A DNA stretch of 64,000 nt from Welwitschia mirabilis (lineage: Eukaryota; Gnetophyta; Gnetopsida; Welwitschiales): positions 279,594,763 through 279,658,762 of the forward strand of contig JBOZIK010000001.1 of the NCBI GenBank assembly GCA_051453625.1. The letters are read 5' to 3'. The position numbers and the translations under genes were made by a program. Shown here in pieces: positions 1 through 12,499 of the stretch. Position 1 is the first letter of the stretch, and the number at the start of each line of letters is the position of its first letter. A model generated the notes under the pieces. That model was not told the origin of the DNA. It saw nothing but the letters and a program-made list of their open reading frames with translations, and ran no database searches.

Positions 1-2084
1 GGACTATATAAAATATATATAAAGTCACACTATAAAGGAATAAATAATATCAAGAGATTTGGCTTCACTTCCAACAGAAAGTGGTTTTGTAGAGTGAGTA
101 CAGGATATAAAATAGACAATGGGAAATTTACATATCAAGGTATGGACTTTTAAAATATTAGAAAATAAGAGGAGAAATTATAATTACAGAAAAGGGGTAT
201 AATGTTTAAATTATTTACAAATAGGTGCCCAATTATAACTACTTAGAAAAATGGCATATTTCTGGACAGTAACTCCCAAATCAACACTCCCAGGTAAGGG
301 AAGAAACCTTCCAGTTTGTCAGAATGTTTTTTTTGTTTTTTAGTTTTTAAGCAATGGCTAAAAGCTTGACAAGAATGATCTCACATTCCTGTCTCATATT
401 ATTTTTAAACATTGTTTTTCTCATTGATGGATTTAGTTTATATGTTGATCTTAATCATCTTGCATAAATCATATTGATATCACATTACTAATAAACGTTT
501 TTAACCATATGTTTAATGTCTTATAATTTAGTTTATTAAAAATTTACACCTAAGAACCTATCAGGAATTTCAGCAGTGTCACAATCCTCTTCCATACCTT
601 CGTGTGATATTTTATTCATCTTACATAATTCAGCTTATGCTGGTTCATAGTTGTATCATGTTTAAGGTTCGTTACTCACCTAAATTAATTGAGAATAATA
701 TCATAAAGGATAGAGATAAACAAGCAATTACTAGGATACTTATATGAATGAACTTTATGATTAAACAGTTATAAAATAGTTGCACTAGTAATCTTTATTA
801 AATTTTTTAGGTTTTGTTGGATATTTGGAATTCCTTCTAGAAGTTTATGAAACTATGTCAGCTCTGGGCTAGAATGAGTAACATACGTATGTAATCTTAG
901 AGGTATGTGTTAATTATATTTATTTTGTTATAATCATGTATACTATATTGTATGTGTTGTCACACTTCTCTATATATAACATTTATCAGACAACACATTC
1001 ATCCAATTATTTATGCAACTTTTTAGTATCTTCTATTTCATCGTTTGTTTCATCTCTATGTTTTATCATGATAATGATTGCAAAAACTTGTCCAACTTCA
1101 GCAATTTGAAATTAATCAATCTGAGAGAAACATCACCTGGAAGTGTTGGGAATGCTTTCTGTTGAAGCTGAACAACCTTTGGCATCATCATTCAAGCATT
1201 TTCTTTTTCCCCTATTCATTACTGTGTTAAAGTTAGATCTTTGACACTCTACCTTTTCATGTTATTTGCGATCTCACTCCACAGCTTTTATTAAAAGCTG
1301 CAAGTCAAGCTGTCAAATTGCCTCTGGGTTAATGTGTACATTGCCTCCTGTGTTTCCAGTATTTCACTTTATTTTTGTTAGCTTACGACCTGCAAGTCAG
1401 CAAGAAATATCATTGATATTTCAAGCGTTGCGACCACACTTTATGGTATTCATAAAGTACCAGGGTGAGGGGGCGTATAACGGTGGGCTATGTGCCCTGC
1501 CGACTAGATCCGCCTTGTACGTGTAGGTAACTACGCTACTGGGTTAAGGCCTTTTCCACTCCCACCTCCCATCGTTACTGCATGAAGGGGTACCCTCGTA
1601 CAAGTGCTTGTGCCTGCCTCATTCAAATCCAACCTAGGGCGTATCGCTCTGTCACCTGATCGTATTCCACGGTGGTTGTCGTGAAGTTGGGTTACTCCAC
1701 TTCCTGCTTCTCCAAGCATTTGTGCCTTTTTTGAGTGCAGTTGTGAATAGAGCATGGAAAGAGAAAGCACTCTGATGAGCCTAAGTTTCATTGTTATCAC
1801 ATCAAACTTAGATGTTTGCTATCTTGGATTGGTGCATGCAATCTTATACTGTGATCCACTTAACTCTTAAAGTGCCCATTCAAGTTATAAGTTTCAATAC
1901 CAGTTTATGTTTTATTGTTTGCAAAGCCCTGGGCCATATCTTCTGTTTGGAGTAAAGTGTTAAGCCTTTTCTAAGAAAGGTTGTGTGTCTTGCTTCTGTT
2001 CCAATATGATACTTCTGATTGACGAGTAACAATTTTTTCTCTATTTTTTTTCGTTTTTTTCTTTTTTGGTTCTGAACAATGCAG
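1..2084 (+). other. Probable long intron and upstream region of the IST1-like gene
   Basis: No coding exon was recognised here. The first exons of plant IST1-like genes encode a basic N-terminal helix-rich segment, and I could not find that in any frame, so the start of the gene lies before the window or is unrecognisable. The last ~45 bases before 2085 are a T-rich tract ending in GCAG, a normal acceptor. A GC-richer island at about 1440-1760 is listed separately; the rest is AT-rich non-coding sequence. Confidence 0.5.
1440..1760. repeat. GC-richer island, possible short interspersed element
   Basis: This stretch is clearly richer in G and C than anything within several kb and lies in the presumed intron. 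Read on the minus strand it contains GGCCTTAACCCAGTAGCG followed closely by AGTTACCTAC. A similar string, GGCTTAGCCTAGCGAAGT followed by CACCTAAAC, occurs in an insertion at about 62.64-62.79 kb. The two may be copies of one short repeat family. No clear pol III A box was found; CATTCAAATCC at about 1619 is only loosely like a B box. An organellar fragment is an alternative. Confidence 0.35.
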
Positions 2085-3676
2085 AGAATGCCCATTGGAT
2101 CTCCGCGAAGCAGTAGCTACTCTCATTTTTGCAGCTCCTAGGTGTTCAGACCTGCCAGAGCTTTTACATATTCGGAATTTGTTTGTTGCCAAGTATGGAA
2201 AAGACTTTGTTACAGCTATTGCAGAATTAAAACCCAACTGTGGAGTAAACCGCCAGGTGAGCAAACTCTGTAATGGAAGTTAGAGACACATGCTAAGTGC
2301 TTTATGATTTTTCTAAGGATGCGAGACTAAATTTTTACATAGCTGATTCTGTTTGTTGAGAAATAGATTATTGAAAAACTCTCGGCCCATGCACCAGTTG
2401 CTGATTTGAGACTCAAAACTTTAAAGAATATAGCAAAAGAGTACAATATCTTGTGGGATTCAACAGCCACAGAATCTGAAATATTTAAACTGCATGAAGA
2501 TCTGCTGGTAAGTTTATTTATTGGAGTCTAATAAGCAGATGTAGTGTTTTAGAACATATTGGGACTTAAGGATCTGGGTGCTTTTATTGCTATCAGGATG
2601 GATCAAGTCATTTTCTAAAAGAGGGGAATGCTCCAATACTTCAAAAAAATGAATCTGCATACAGTAAGACTACCCATTCCATAAATCTAATCGTTGTAAG
2701 GGCCTTAAAAAAAAAAAAANNNNNNNNNNNNNNNNNNNNNNNNNNNNNNNNNNNNNNNNNNNNNNNNNNNNNNNNNNNNNNNNNNNNNNNNNNNNNNNNN
2801 NNNNNNNNNNNNNNNNNNNNNNNNNNNNNNNNNNNNNNNNNNNNNNNNNNNNNNNNNNNNNNNNNNNNNNNNNNNNNNNNNNNNNNNNNNNNNNNNNNNN
2901 NNNNNNNNNNNNNNNNNNNNNNNNNNNNNNNNNNNNNNNNNNNNNNNNNNNNNNNNNNNNNNNNNNNNNNNNNNNNNNNNNNNNNNNNNNNNNNNNNNNN
3001 NNNNNNNNNNNNNNNNNNNNNNNNNNNNNNNNNNNNNNNNNNNNNNNNNNNNNNNNNNNNNNNNNNNNNNNNNNNNNNNNNNNNNNNNNNNNNNNNNNNN
3101 NNNNNNNNNNNNNNNNNNNNNNNNNNNNNNNNNNNNNNNNNNNNNNNNNNNNNNNNNNNNNNNNNNNNNNNNNNNNNNNNNNNNNNNNNNNNNNNNNNNN
3201 NNNNNNNNNNNNNNNNNNNNNNNNNNNNNNNNNNNNNNNNNNNNNNNNNNNGCCTTAAAAAAAAAAACTATTCTAGGTTTTTGATATTCAGAATTTTCAC
3301 AAAAGGAAGAATCAAATTTGTGACAGGGGTTGAGAACCCTACTTCAAGAATGCATCCAGTTGAACAAATGGCTCATGGAAATAGTACATCCGGAGATCAA
3401 AAATCTGCTGCTTTGGAAAAATCCTTGAGTAAATTGAATGTTTCAGATGCAACAAGCAACTCAACTCTAACAGTGATGCCTAGGAATTCATTGAGTAAAG
3501 ACATTGCTATTCCTGAAGCTATTGAACCAAAGAATAATCCAATAGCAAGCAGTCAGGATGTTATGGCACTAGCCCAAACAGCCCTAGCTAAAGCAGATCG
3601 AGCACTTGCAGCTGCTCGCATTGCTGCTAATCTTGTTAAAGACACATGCTCCATCTCTAATTCCCTTAAAGAATAA
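2085..3676 (+). CDS. IST1-like protein (ESCRT-III-associated regulator of Vps4), 3' part
   Basis: Four exons are visible: 2085-2256, 2367-2507, 2597-2663 and about 3306-3676 (stop TAA). IST1 proteins bind ESCRT-III and the AAA ATPase Vps4 in multivesicular-body sorting and membrane scission. The first exon reads ECPLDLREAV, then a stretch with AAPRCSDLPELL and VAKYGKDFV, ending CGVNRQ, which is the diagnostic second half of the IST1 domain. The next exon (47 codons) ends the domain with an LKTLKNIAKEY helix. The last exon is a low-complexity linker plus a conserved plant IST1-like C-terminal helix (QDVMALAQTALAKADRALAA). Donors GTGAG, GTAAG and GTAAG and AG acceptors fit. Phase across the last intron works if the acceptor is AAAAG at 3305; using 3291 would need another exon. 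The 5' exons, including the start codon, are not in view. The paralogue cannot be named. Confidence 0.87.
2720..3251. other. Assembly gap (532 N) in an intron, probably spurious
   Basis: The bases before the gap are GGCCTTA followed by an A run, and those after it are GCCTTA followed by an A run. The same ~16 bases on both sides suggest overlapping contig ends that were not merged. If so, the real intron is only about 100 bases. Confidence 0.6.
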
Positions 3677-4010
3677 ATCCATATGAGCACTCCACCTTAC
3701 TGAAGTATGGAGTGGGAATCTATAAATATTTATGGTGATCTGCTTGAAAATTTCACATGTAGTTCTGTGGCTGTTAAGCTGGAACACAACACTTTGTATA
3801 ATTACCATTTACTAGAATCATGTTTAAGGAATATACCAATATGCAGGTGTTACGAATTTTCAAAAGATGGGTAAATTCAATACGTAGGAAACCTTAGAAG
3901 GGCCATTCATTCTTCTTTCTTGCATCGCTATGAGCATGATGTTACTTAGCTTAGTAACTATGTTATTTATATAATGTTTATGAATGTTAGAGCTGAGTTA
4001 GAAACGATTG

Positions 4011-4057
4011 CATGTGGACATTTCAAAACCACTTCATGTGGACATTTCAAAACCACT
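4011..4057 (+). repeat. Two-copy 24-base tandem repeat
   Basis: CATGTGGACATTTCAAAACC begins at 4011 and again at 4035, in a perfect head-to-tail duplication. No function is suggested. Confidence 0.9.
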
Positions 4058-4799
4058 AAAAAGGAATTTCTTTTGAGCCCTATTGGATCTTGAAATGCTT
4101 TGCATGGATATAACAGCCAAAAAGAGCTTTTTTAAATTGTTATTGTCCTAACAGCAGAAACATGTAAAGGTGCCTTTCAAATGATTAATATCATTTGAAA
4201 TATGTTTATTAAAGAACTACTAATTTAGATTTCTATATGATGTATATCTAAATTTGGTTAATAAGTATTAACATGATCCATAAAAATACCAGGAAGAAGA
4301 TTGCATGTGTTGTGATCAAGAAATGAGGTACAAGACCGATGCACATTAGAACTAATAACACTAGGCTTAGTCCATAAAAGAACAAGCAGCAAGCATTTGA
4401 GTTTAGCCCTAGAATGATAATCCCATCCTATTAACTCATCTTGTCTTGGAATTGAGTTCCGTTGATCCTTCTCTACCACTTCAAGACAAATAATACTGTA
4501 GCTATAACTATGGGAAATGAAAGGAAAAAGCTTAACTAATGATCCTTCACACTAGAAGTATGCTTTTGATGTTTTACTTTTCCTTTATTCTCTAGAACAA
4601 GTACATCCTTTCATTTGCCTTATTGTTTTCTTTCTTTGCCTTTTATCCTTCATTTCTGTTACAGAACTTTTTTATACACATCTACTTAGTCCTTTCTCAT
4701 TTTGAGATCATTTTCCCACCTGTCCTTGTGTTTTTTTTTCCATATTTTCTTTTATTTTCTTAATTGACTTCAATCGTTAGAAGTGAAGGCAAACTTTTA

Positions 4800-5835
4800 T
4801 GGTAGTAATGTTTTATAAACCTTGTTATAGTTAGTGTTATGTGTCTACGGTATAGGTATTTGCACATAGACAAGGTCGAAGGGGTCTTTAGTTTAGAATC
4901 ATAATGTCAAGAGGGATTTTTAAGATCCTAATATGTGTTTAGTGTTTTGAGCTGTTTGGATTCTATTAGCACGTTGTTGTTTGGTTGGTGAAGGCTCAAT
5001 TTTTTTATGTTTCAGTGTAATATTTCTCCACTAATAGAAAGTAATCTCTACATTGTTCAGGAAGCCTTTAAGCGTGATCAAACCTTATTAACTGTGGATG
5101 TGTACTTTGTTTCGGCTTGATTTACTTACTGGTTTCTTAACATCATTCTCTTTTATCCTTTGCTTTCATTAACCTCTTATTTTACATGTTCTCTCTCCTT
5201 AGTTGCCATCACCTTCTATCTTCAATTTTCTTCTCCACCCTTCTTAGACTCTTCTACATCTTCATCCTTCATCTTCCATTATTCCTTTGATTCCTCTACA
5301 ACCTCTCTTACTTCACCTTCCACTATACTTTCTAACATCAATCATCCTTTCCATCTATCTGTTATTTCTCTTCCATCACTCTTTTTTCGATGTCATGTTT
5401 TCATTCAATATCGTTATACATTTACCTTCCTTCCAAATTGGTATGTATGGTAAAGTCATCATTGATGTAAGATCTTCAGTTTTACTAAGTATGAGTTTGT
5501 TTTATATTTATTAAGAGTGGGTTGTCACTATGGGTATTAGCATTTTATGGGATGAGACATACACCATATAAAGTAAGACTTAACTACGGTTTGTTTCGAT
5601 TATTGTTTAGGGTAGCAAGGCTTTTGTTGTAAGATGATGATTTATCAACTAGATTTAGTCAAGGCAGAGTAATGTGTTTACTCGTTTCTAGTCTAAAGTA
5701 TTGCTTATTATATTATTTAGGATGAATGATGATGTTATTCATGCTTTTAAACCTTGTTAACAACTCTATTATCCTTAATGTTGTGTGGCTATCGAGTGGG
5801 CATATGTATTTGGACAAATATGACTAATAGTTCCT
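4800..5835 (+). repeat. Possible diverged direct-repeat pair, old LTR debris
   Basis: About 80 bases starting near 4805 (AAACCTTGTTATAG, then TATAGGTATTTGCACATAGAC) resemble about 85 bases starting near 5750 (AAACCTTGTTAACA, then GGGCATATGTATTTGGACAA). They are in the same orientation about 945 bases apart. They could be the ends of a small, very old LTR element around the pyrimidine-rich tract, or two scattered repeats. No PBS or PPT was recognised. Confidence 0.25.
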
Positions 5836-5859
5836 CAAAGGTGTAAGAAAGATAAAGTC

Positions 5860-6110
5860 TAAGAAACACTTATGACGAATGCGTCCAACTTTTTAAGAAT
5901 TATATCCCAACTAGATTTTCTATTGCCTCAACTGTAGGTAAAATTTTCCATTGAAACTACCATTAAACCACATCATATATACTTCTTCCAAAACTTTCTA
6001 TTTTTTAAGAACATAAAAAATTTTGTCCCTTTTTTCATATTCATGAAGAAAAACATTGAAGTTATCACCAATCATTACGGAATTAGAAGCTCTTAAGACA
6101 TTTGGTAGAA
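5860..6110 (-). pseudogene. LINE endonuclease-domain remnant
   Basis: On the minus strand, near 6100-6060, the frame reads SVMIGDNFNVFLHEYEKRD, matching the GDFN motif of L1-type apurinic endonucleases with one extra codon. In another frame about 100 bases further on it reads VSMENFTYS, a stop, then GNRKSSWDIILKKLDAFV, matching the FTWSN...SRLDRFLVS stretch of the same domain. A frameshift lies between the two, and stops are frequent. No RT follows at lower coordinates, so this is a truncated, dead fragment. Confidence 0.55.
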
Positions 6111-7204
6111 GAAGTTCTAAAAATATTTCATTTATTCATAGATGATGAACAATAGACACTCTAAAATTAATAAAATGTTTCCAATATGAAACCTAGAAAC
6201 AATATTGAACTAATCATTCCAAATATCTATTGCATTCCAACAAGCAAGTCATCATAACCAAATACCATCAGATTTGCTAATTAATTTTAAAAAAGCAAAA
6301 ACAATATTTAGAGAAGTCTTTATAAAGAATTTTGTAACTAATTAACCATTTAGTTTTATAAATAAAAAGAAAATTAGAATTTTCTCCTTAACATCACATT
6401 AAGGGTGTCGATTTCTAAGTGGTTATTACACACCTCGAGTTCCAACTAAATATTTTCATTATGTCATGAAGAAATGATTCTCTTCATGCATTATGTCATT
6501 TTCTTCCTTTTCATCTCTTCCACATATAGCATCATAATCCTTTCTTGCATTTCTTTTTCCAATTGTCTCATCAAATAATGTATGTTTAAAAAGTGATTAA
6601 TAGTCTTTTCTCGGTTTTCTCTTTTTTAGTTTTCAATTCCTTGTAGATCCTACATCTACTCATCGATAATGTTCAGTAGGAGAGATATGTCCATATGAGC
6701 GTTCAATTGAGATCCATTATCTCTAAAGTAATTGAATCATTATATTCCTATATATTCTCTCTACATCTATAATTCATTTGAAAATATTGTTAACTCTTTT
6801 GTTTTGTTTAACGATATCAAGATACTAAATCTTCATTCTTGTTAATAAATAACTTATCGTTTTTTTCCCTTGCAAATATTCCTTTAGATATAGTTTAATC
6901 TTTTTAAACATATACTTTCTTTCAAAATCATGTTATGAAGATTCAAAATCACTTGTAATTTTTTTTTGGAGGAGATAAGCTAGATGTTGCTTTATAACAT
7001 TTGAATCAAAGCCAATCTTTGGCTTAGAAGCAAAATCTCGATCTCTTACATTATGACTTTTTCTTTAATCAATTAGGATTATATTTTTTTTCAAAATCTT
7101 TTCTATCGAAATCCATTTCTTTTCTAAAAGAAATTTTGTTATTAAAATTTTTGACATTAACTACATGGATGAATACTTCGCTGAAAAGAATAAAAGACGT
7201 TTCA
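6111..7204. other. AT-rich DNA without recognisable features
   Basis: Both strands were read for gene, LINE and LTR motifs. Nothing could be supported; it may be decayed upstream LINE sequence. Confidence 0.5.
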
Positions 7205-7795
7205 AATTTCTATTGAAGAGATTCGAACATGAACTATTCCACAGAAAGTAAATGTCCTATTTGTTAATATCGAAACTTATTTGAATAAGATCTAGGCAAA
7301 AAGGAATTATAGTCCATTTATCAAAAGTGACTAGACAAACAAACTATTCAAGGAAGTTTTTGAATCTCATAGATTTATATTTCAATATTGTAATTTTATC
7401 CAAGTTACTCTTCAAGAGATAGATCAAAATATGAATCTTGTGTATTTGGCTTCCATGGATAAAATTTTCCAAGAGGAATAAGATCTATACTCATATATTT
7501 CATGTAAGAAATAACCACATTCTACTTTATACATAAGAAAATCCAAATATATTTAGAATGTTGATAATTCGAATTTTAGAAATGGACATTTGGGTAAGTC
7601 TTTAAGCAAACCTAAACATTTGAGGAATCTTTAAGGAACCAATGAAGGAGTTTCAAAAAATGAAATCCTGTTTGTCCTGCATTCAATTTTTGCGAGATCC
7701 AAAATAACTGCATTTGATGTTGATGATATACGTTGCGACGACCCTAAGCTAGTTATAGAATCCATTACTCTAATTTTCTAGATCCAAGTTGAAGA
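7205..7795 (+). repeat. Diverged direct duplication, copy 1
   Basis: This copy matches 8190-8765 over its whole length with many substitutions and small indels. Shared anchors include GGAATTATAGTCCATTT, TTGGCTTCCATGGAT or its variant, CACATTCTACTTTA, and ATAGAATCCATTA near the end. Both copies end near TTTCTAGATC. Copy 1 runs directly into a LINE RT remnant on the same strand; copy 2 does not. The unit matches no protein I know, although copy 1 keeps an open stretch with AFDVDDIRCDDPKLVIES. Confidence 0.75.
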
Positions 7796-7829
7796 TGATC
7801 CAAGAAAGTCTTTTATTTTATGATTTGAT

Positions 7830-8025
7830 TGTTCCAAAACAACGACACCCTCTTTTTCCAACTCTGTTTGGGTTGTTTATTGATGAACTTGAAGATTGCA
7901 TGCATAATCTACAACTAAATATGCAATTATAGTTTTGGAAATCCTATTAGACTCTTAGATGGTGATGATGTTCTTTTAATTTCAAACTCAAAAGATGAAC
8001 TAAAGAAATGCTTGACACTTGATAC
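7830..8025 (+). pseudogene. LINE reverse-transcriptase remnant
   Basis: The + strand reads PLFPTLFGLFIDELEDCM, equivalent to the CPLSPTLFGLYIDELE block of non-LTR reverse transcriptases. Eighty bases later a second frame reads LDGDDVLLISNSKDELKKCL, equivalent to the catalytic YADDVVLLS block, with the Tyr-Ala replaced but both Asp codons kept. Two frames are involved, so an indel has broken the gene. This LINE type differs from the L1-type elements at 11.5 and 34 kb, whose block is QGDPLSP. Confidence 0.65.
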
Positions 8026-8189
8026 AAAAAGAAATAAAAGTTAACGTATAGAAAATCAAAGTCAGTGTGTATAATAATAATAGTAAATATAATTTCACTA
8101 GAGGAAATGTGCTTTTGAATATAATTTCATATCATAAATACTTATCTTAAAATGCCTATGCAATTACAAATGGAACAAATGCATTCTCA

Positions 8190-8765
8190 AATAGATTTGA
8201 ACGTGAACTCTTTTACAAAAAGGAACTAGCCTATTTGTCAGTATGCAAACCTGACAATTTGGATAAAATCTAGCTGAAATGGAATTATAGTCCATTTGTA
8301 AAAAGTGACCAAATAGAGAAACTAATCAAGACATAGTTTTGAATCCAGTAGACCTAGATCTCAATTTCATAATTGGATTCAAATTATTCTACAAGAGATA
8401 AATCCAAATATGTATTTTGCTTCCATGGATGAAAGTTCCCAACAGGGTTAACATCTATACTTATCAATCTCATATAAGAAATAGTCACATTCTACTTTAC
8501 TTGCAAATAAGAAAATCTAGAGATTTTCAGAATTTTGAAAATTTGGATTTTAGAGATGAATATTTGGATAAGTCTTTAAACAAATGTAAACATTTGAAGA
8601 ATCTTTAAGCAACCAATAAAGAAGTTTCAAAGAAGGTAATCCTTTTTTTTTCTTTTGTTTAATTTCTACCAAATCTAAAATAACTACATTGAATGTTGAT
8701 GATATATGTTGTGAAAGATGTATGTCAGTTATAGAATCCATTATTGCAATTTTCTAGATCTATAT
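8190..8765 (+). repeat. Diverged direct duplication, copy 2
   Basis: This is the second copy of the unit at 7205-7795, about 985 bases downstream. It lacks the RT remnant that follows copy 1. The divergence is too high for a recent event or an assembly duplicate. Confidence 0.75.
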
Positions 8766-10700
8766 CTGCATTTCCATCCCTCTTTAGAGGTAAGTTGTTA
8801 TTATTATTAGAAAATGATCAAAATATTACTATACTCATCCATTGCAACATTAATACTATTAAACATAATATCTATTAAGAATAATAAGAACTTAATTCAT
8901 TATGTTCTTTTTAATACAATGAGAAAAATACTTAAGATAATTTTTGAGTCATGTATATCACTTATATGAGGGGACCTATTATGAATTTCCACCAATAAAA
9001 ACATGATTATGAATAATACTCTATCTTAGGGTCATATGTTTTTCCATGGAATCGAATAACATAACTATTAGAAAAAATATGCATGATGAATATACCATCA
9101 ACAAGAATTTTAAAAGAAGAATTCATGAGTTTTTTTAAAGGTTCAACATCTACTTTACAAATGATTAGGATGTATATTTATGTTAAATGTAAAGAGTGAA
9201 AACTTTTGTTTTATTTTTCTTATTTTACCCACACACATGCACATGCACATATGCATGTATGTATATGCATCTAGACAAATAATTATAAACTATATATGAT
9301 CTTTTTACCATTACTCTTGAATAACATTGTGTAATTTATTAACAAAGTTTACAACTAGAGTACCTTCATAGATTATTATTATTGTCAATTTTTTTAGGTA
9401 ACTTTAGTGTTTGATTCATGGAAAAACTTTCCTTGTTATAAAATAGACATATATCATACTATAATTAAAGGAATGGAAAGGGGTTGTTGAACCCCCAAAA
9501 AATATTCTAGTAAAGGAAAACTATATTAATATAAATAATGAACTAATGAATAAATCCACTAATATACAAGAAATTGGTCTAAACAATGTGCAAAGACTAA
9601 TAATAAACATAAGAAAGAAAACCATAATAAAAAAGGTTCAAGTTTTTGCTACAAGAAATCTATTGATTGCTATCCATTTATATGAAAATTTTCAACTTGA
9701 ACTTGTAGTTAAAAAGCTAGATTCCATAAGATCTCATAGTTATCAGTCATAGGAATTTGAAAATTATGCTTGAGATGCTAAAATATAACTTTGCAATGTA
9801 GCTTTCAAATGTTTTATAGAACTAAAGATTGAAGATAGAGATCTAGATTAGAAAAGGAAAATTAAATAACTTTGGAGTGCCTCTAAAAAGCATATGAGTA
9901 ATAGGTAGTTGGAAATTATCACAAAAATGTAGAAGTCTAGTTTCATGCATCTTGAGAAATAATATAATAAAATAAAATAGGCTAAAAGCCTTAACAAGTC
10001 TTAAGAATCATGGAAAAGACATTCTGGAGAAGTAAATATTAAATGTTGTAAATAAGTACCAATGGGCAATACCTGATTAATCAAACACCATAAGAAGAAT
10101 ATAAATCTTTGAAAATGTTGGACATTTCTAAATATGTTTGATTCTCTACTTACACAAACTAAGAGCTACTTGAATATTTCATGTTTTACTCATCTTCCAA
10201 TGAATATTTTTATTTTTACTTTTAAGATCATAAGTGATCTTTAACTTGAAAAATAAAACATATTTAACTACACTTCTTACACATTATTATCTAGCTCAAA
10301 TAATTTATTCAATTCCTTTATAAGATTCTAGAAAGTTTTTATTTCAATATTAGTTAAGACCATAAAATTTAAGTGCTTATCTTCAAGTTAACCATCTTCC
10401 ATGGAAGCAAAGATAATAAGTAATAGTAATATCTAATTTTCTCTAAGTTGAACACAATCTAAGTAAATAAATAGTTATTTGACCTTCACTAAATGGAAAT
10501 GAATAGGAATTCAATTGTTGAGTCATTAATTTTGGAACCTTGCTATGTTTGTAAGACTTTCCATTTTTCTAAAGTAAAAGATCCTAAAATAGAAATAGGC
10601 TTGGGGGAAAAAACAAAGTGAAAGAAACCACTACCATGTCAACTACCTAAATTTTTAAGTTTTTGTTTAGTTAGTTTTGTTTTTAAAGAGAATGCTCTAA
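8766..10700. other. AT-rich intergenic DNA without recognisable features
   Basis: It contains a short alternating CACATGCA/TATGCATG tract near 9230-9270 and a 68-codon open frame at 9546-9752 (+) rich in Ile, Lys and Asn. That frame matches nothing I know and is compatible with chance in such DNA. No gene is supported. Confidence 0.45.
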
Positions 10701-11516
10701 GCACCATTACTATCTAAACATTTTGTCATCCATTTAGATCATAAAGAAATTCCCTATTTATGATAGTTAAGAAGGTAAAGGCCTCCATCTTCTTTAGTTG
10801 AGGTAAAAATTTCCCAACTTATTCTCAAGAATCCTTTTTTTAGCATGCTAGTTAGACCATTAAAAATGTTGAAAAAGTTGATTTATTATTTCATAAAAAG
10901 ATTTACTAGGGAACTAGTGAGAAGAGTAATAAAAATGTGTAGCTTAGAGTATATCTTTTATTACCAAAACTTTTCTAGCAAGGGTAATCTTCTTCTCTCT
11001 TCACTTATTTAACTTATTTTCTATTGTAGTAATAATGTCATTCCACAACTCCCTACTATTAGCTTCAAAAGGAAAAGAGAATTTCTAATAGCTTAAAAAT
11101 TGTATTTATTTCTTAAACTTTTTGCTTCTTATGGAAAACCTAATAAATATTTTTTTCCTCTAGTTTATGTGAGATCTAGAATACCTGCAATATTAATTCA
11201 CATCAATGAATTAAAATGTTGAGGATTATTACTAGCCATAAAAAAGAGATGTTTGCAAAATACATACTAAAAAATTAAATACTAGAATCATTAATTGAGA
11301 TTCCTTTGACAAGGTGACATATCTAGTCTTGATAAATACCATGTGAGATAAAATCTATGATAATAATAAATAAGTAAAAAAAGAAAACAAGAAGAATAGC
11401 CCTTATGAAATAATCTCTAGAAAGAAAAGAAGAAATTAAGACTAAGATCTATGGCAATGTAAGCATTAGCATTAATAAATAATGTATGAATTAGATAATG
11501 AAAGCACTCATTGAAG

Positions 11517-12010
11517 CTAAGTTTTCCAAGACAAATAACATTCAATTCTATCATAAGCTTTGATGTAATCAAGCTTCACAAAAGCCACATCTTTATTAAT
11601 ATCGTTAGCCATTGAAAACTTTTCCAAGTTATAATTCAATATCAAGAATATACTTTCTTTAACAAAGCCACTTTGTTCAAGTCTGATAACATGATCAATA
11701 ATTTTACAAAGTCTTTGTGTAAGACATTTAGCTAGAATTTTATAATTGTTATTCAAGAGTTTCATGGGCCTCCACTTTCCAATAAGTTAATCATATTCTT
11801 AAAGAAAACTCCAAATGGAACCTTTATTAATTTTATTACCAAGATACTATTAATGAATAGCTTTTGAAAAAATGTAAAAAGGAGATTTACCAATAATATC
11901 ATGGGGTTTTTGTAGAATTTTGAAGAAAACCATCAAAACTAGGGGATTTTATATTTGCTAAACTAAAGTCTACTTCTTTCATTTATTCAAGGTTAATTTT
12001 TCCTTCATAG
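11517..12010 (-). pseudogene. LINE-B reverse-transcriptase N-terminal part
   Basis: From about 11785 downward the minus strand reads LIGKWRPMKLLNNNYKILAK, the W-R-P-I-S-L-L-N block of L1-type RT. It is followed in frame by LEQSGFVKESIFLI and FVKLDYIKAYDRIE (the LKLDxxKAYDRVxW block). The conserved KAYDR motif, which holds the first catalytic Asp, is intact. An open stretch of 82 codons (11517-11765) survives. The YADD block further on could not be identified. Confidence 0.8.
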
Positions 12011-12499
12011 ATAGTAAGGTTCTTCTTTATAAGATGGAAAAACTTTTGCTAACAACTTTAAACTATTTTTTACAAAAACATTTAAAAGGAAAAATAGAGA
12101 AAAAGTGATTTGCTTAAAAAATTTTTAATGGCTAGAGGATATTCAATAATAAAATCGTCAAATTTTAAAGTTTATAATTTAGATAAATGGTTATTTATTT
12201 TGAAAAATTTAAAAACATTCCTTGCATGGTTTATCTTCGATCGAAAGCCCACTTATGCAATTTTTGGTAAGAGCATCTTTAGATTAAAAAATTATCCTAG
12301 CATTGCTTGGCTTATTACGGATTTATATTTTAAATTATTAGAAGGATTAAAATTTGAAAATTATTTTTAATTTTAATAGTAAACCATCAACTACTTGTTT
12401 GTAGTTGTAGTGGTAATGATTTTCAAATATTTTGATAATACTTAATGGTAATAATTTCTAATCATCAAGCATTCCATAAAGATTTAAGAACATTTCTAC

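Larger units (their letters stand above)
3677..5859. other. 3' UTR of the IST1-like gene, then intergenic DNA
   Basis: Transcript end sequence should occupy the first few hundred bases, but no convincing poly(A) site was fixed. Beyond it lies AT-rich sequence with a strongly pyrimidine-rich tract on the + strand (about 5120-5450). Short open frames in this tract look like composition effects and match nothing I know. Confidence 0.4.

Noticed and set aside
5160-5514. Two overlapping + strand frames rich in Ser, Phe, Leu and Thr
   Set aside because: They lie in a pyrimidine-rich tract that suppresses stops on this strand; no motif, and two overlapping frames are equally open.
12110-12370. An 86-codon + strand frame starting MLKKFLMARGYS
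   Set aside because: It lies antisense between the endonuclease and RT parts of LINE-B and shows no recognisable domain; likely a shadow frame.
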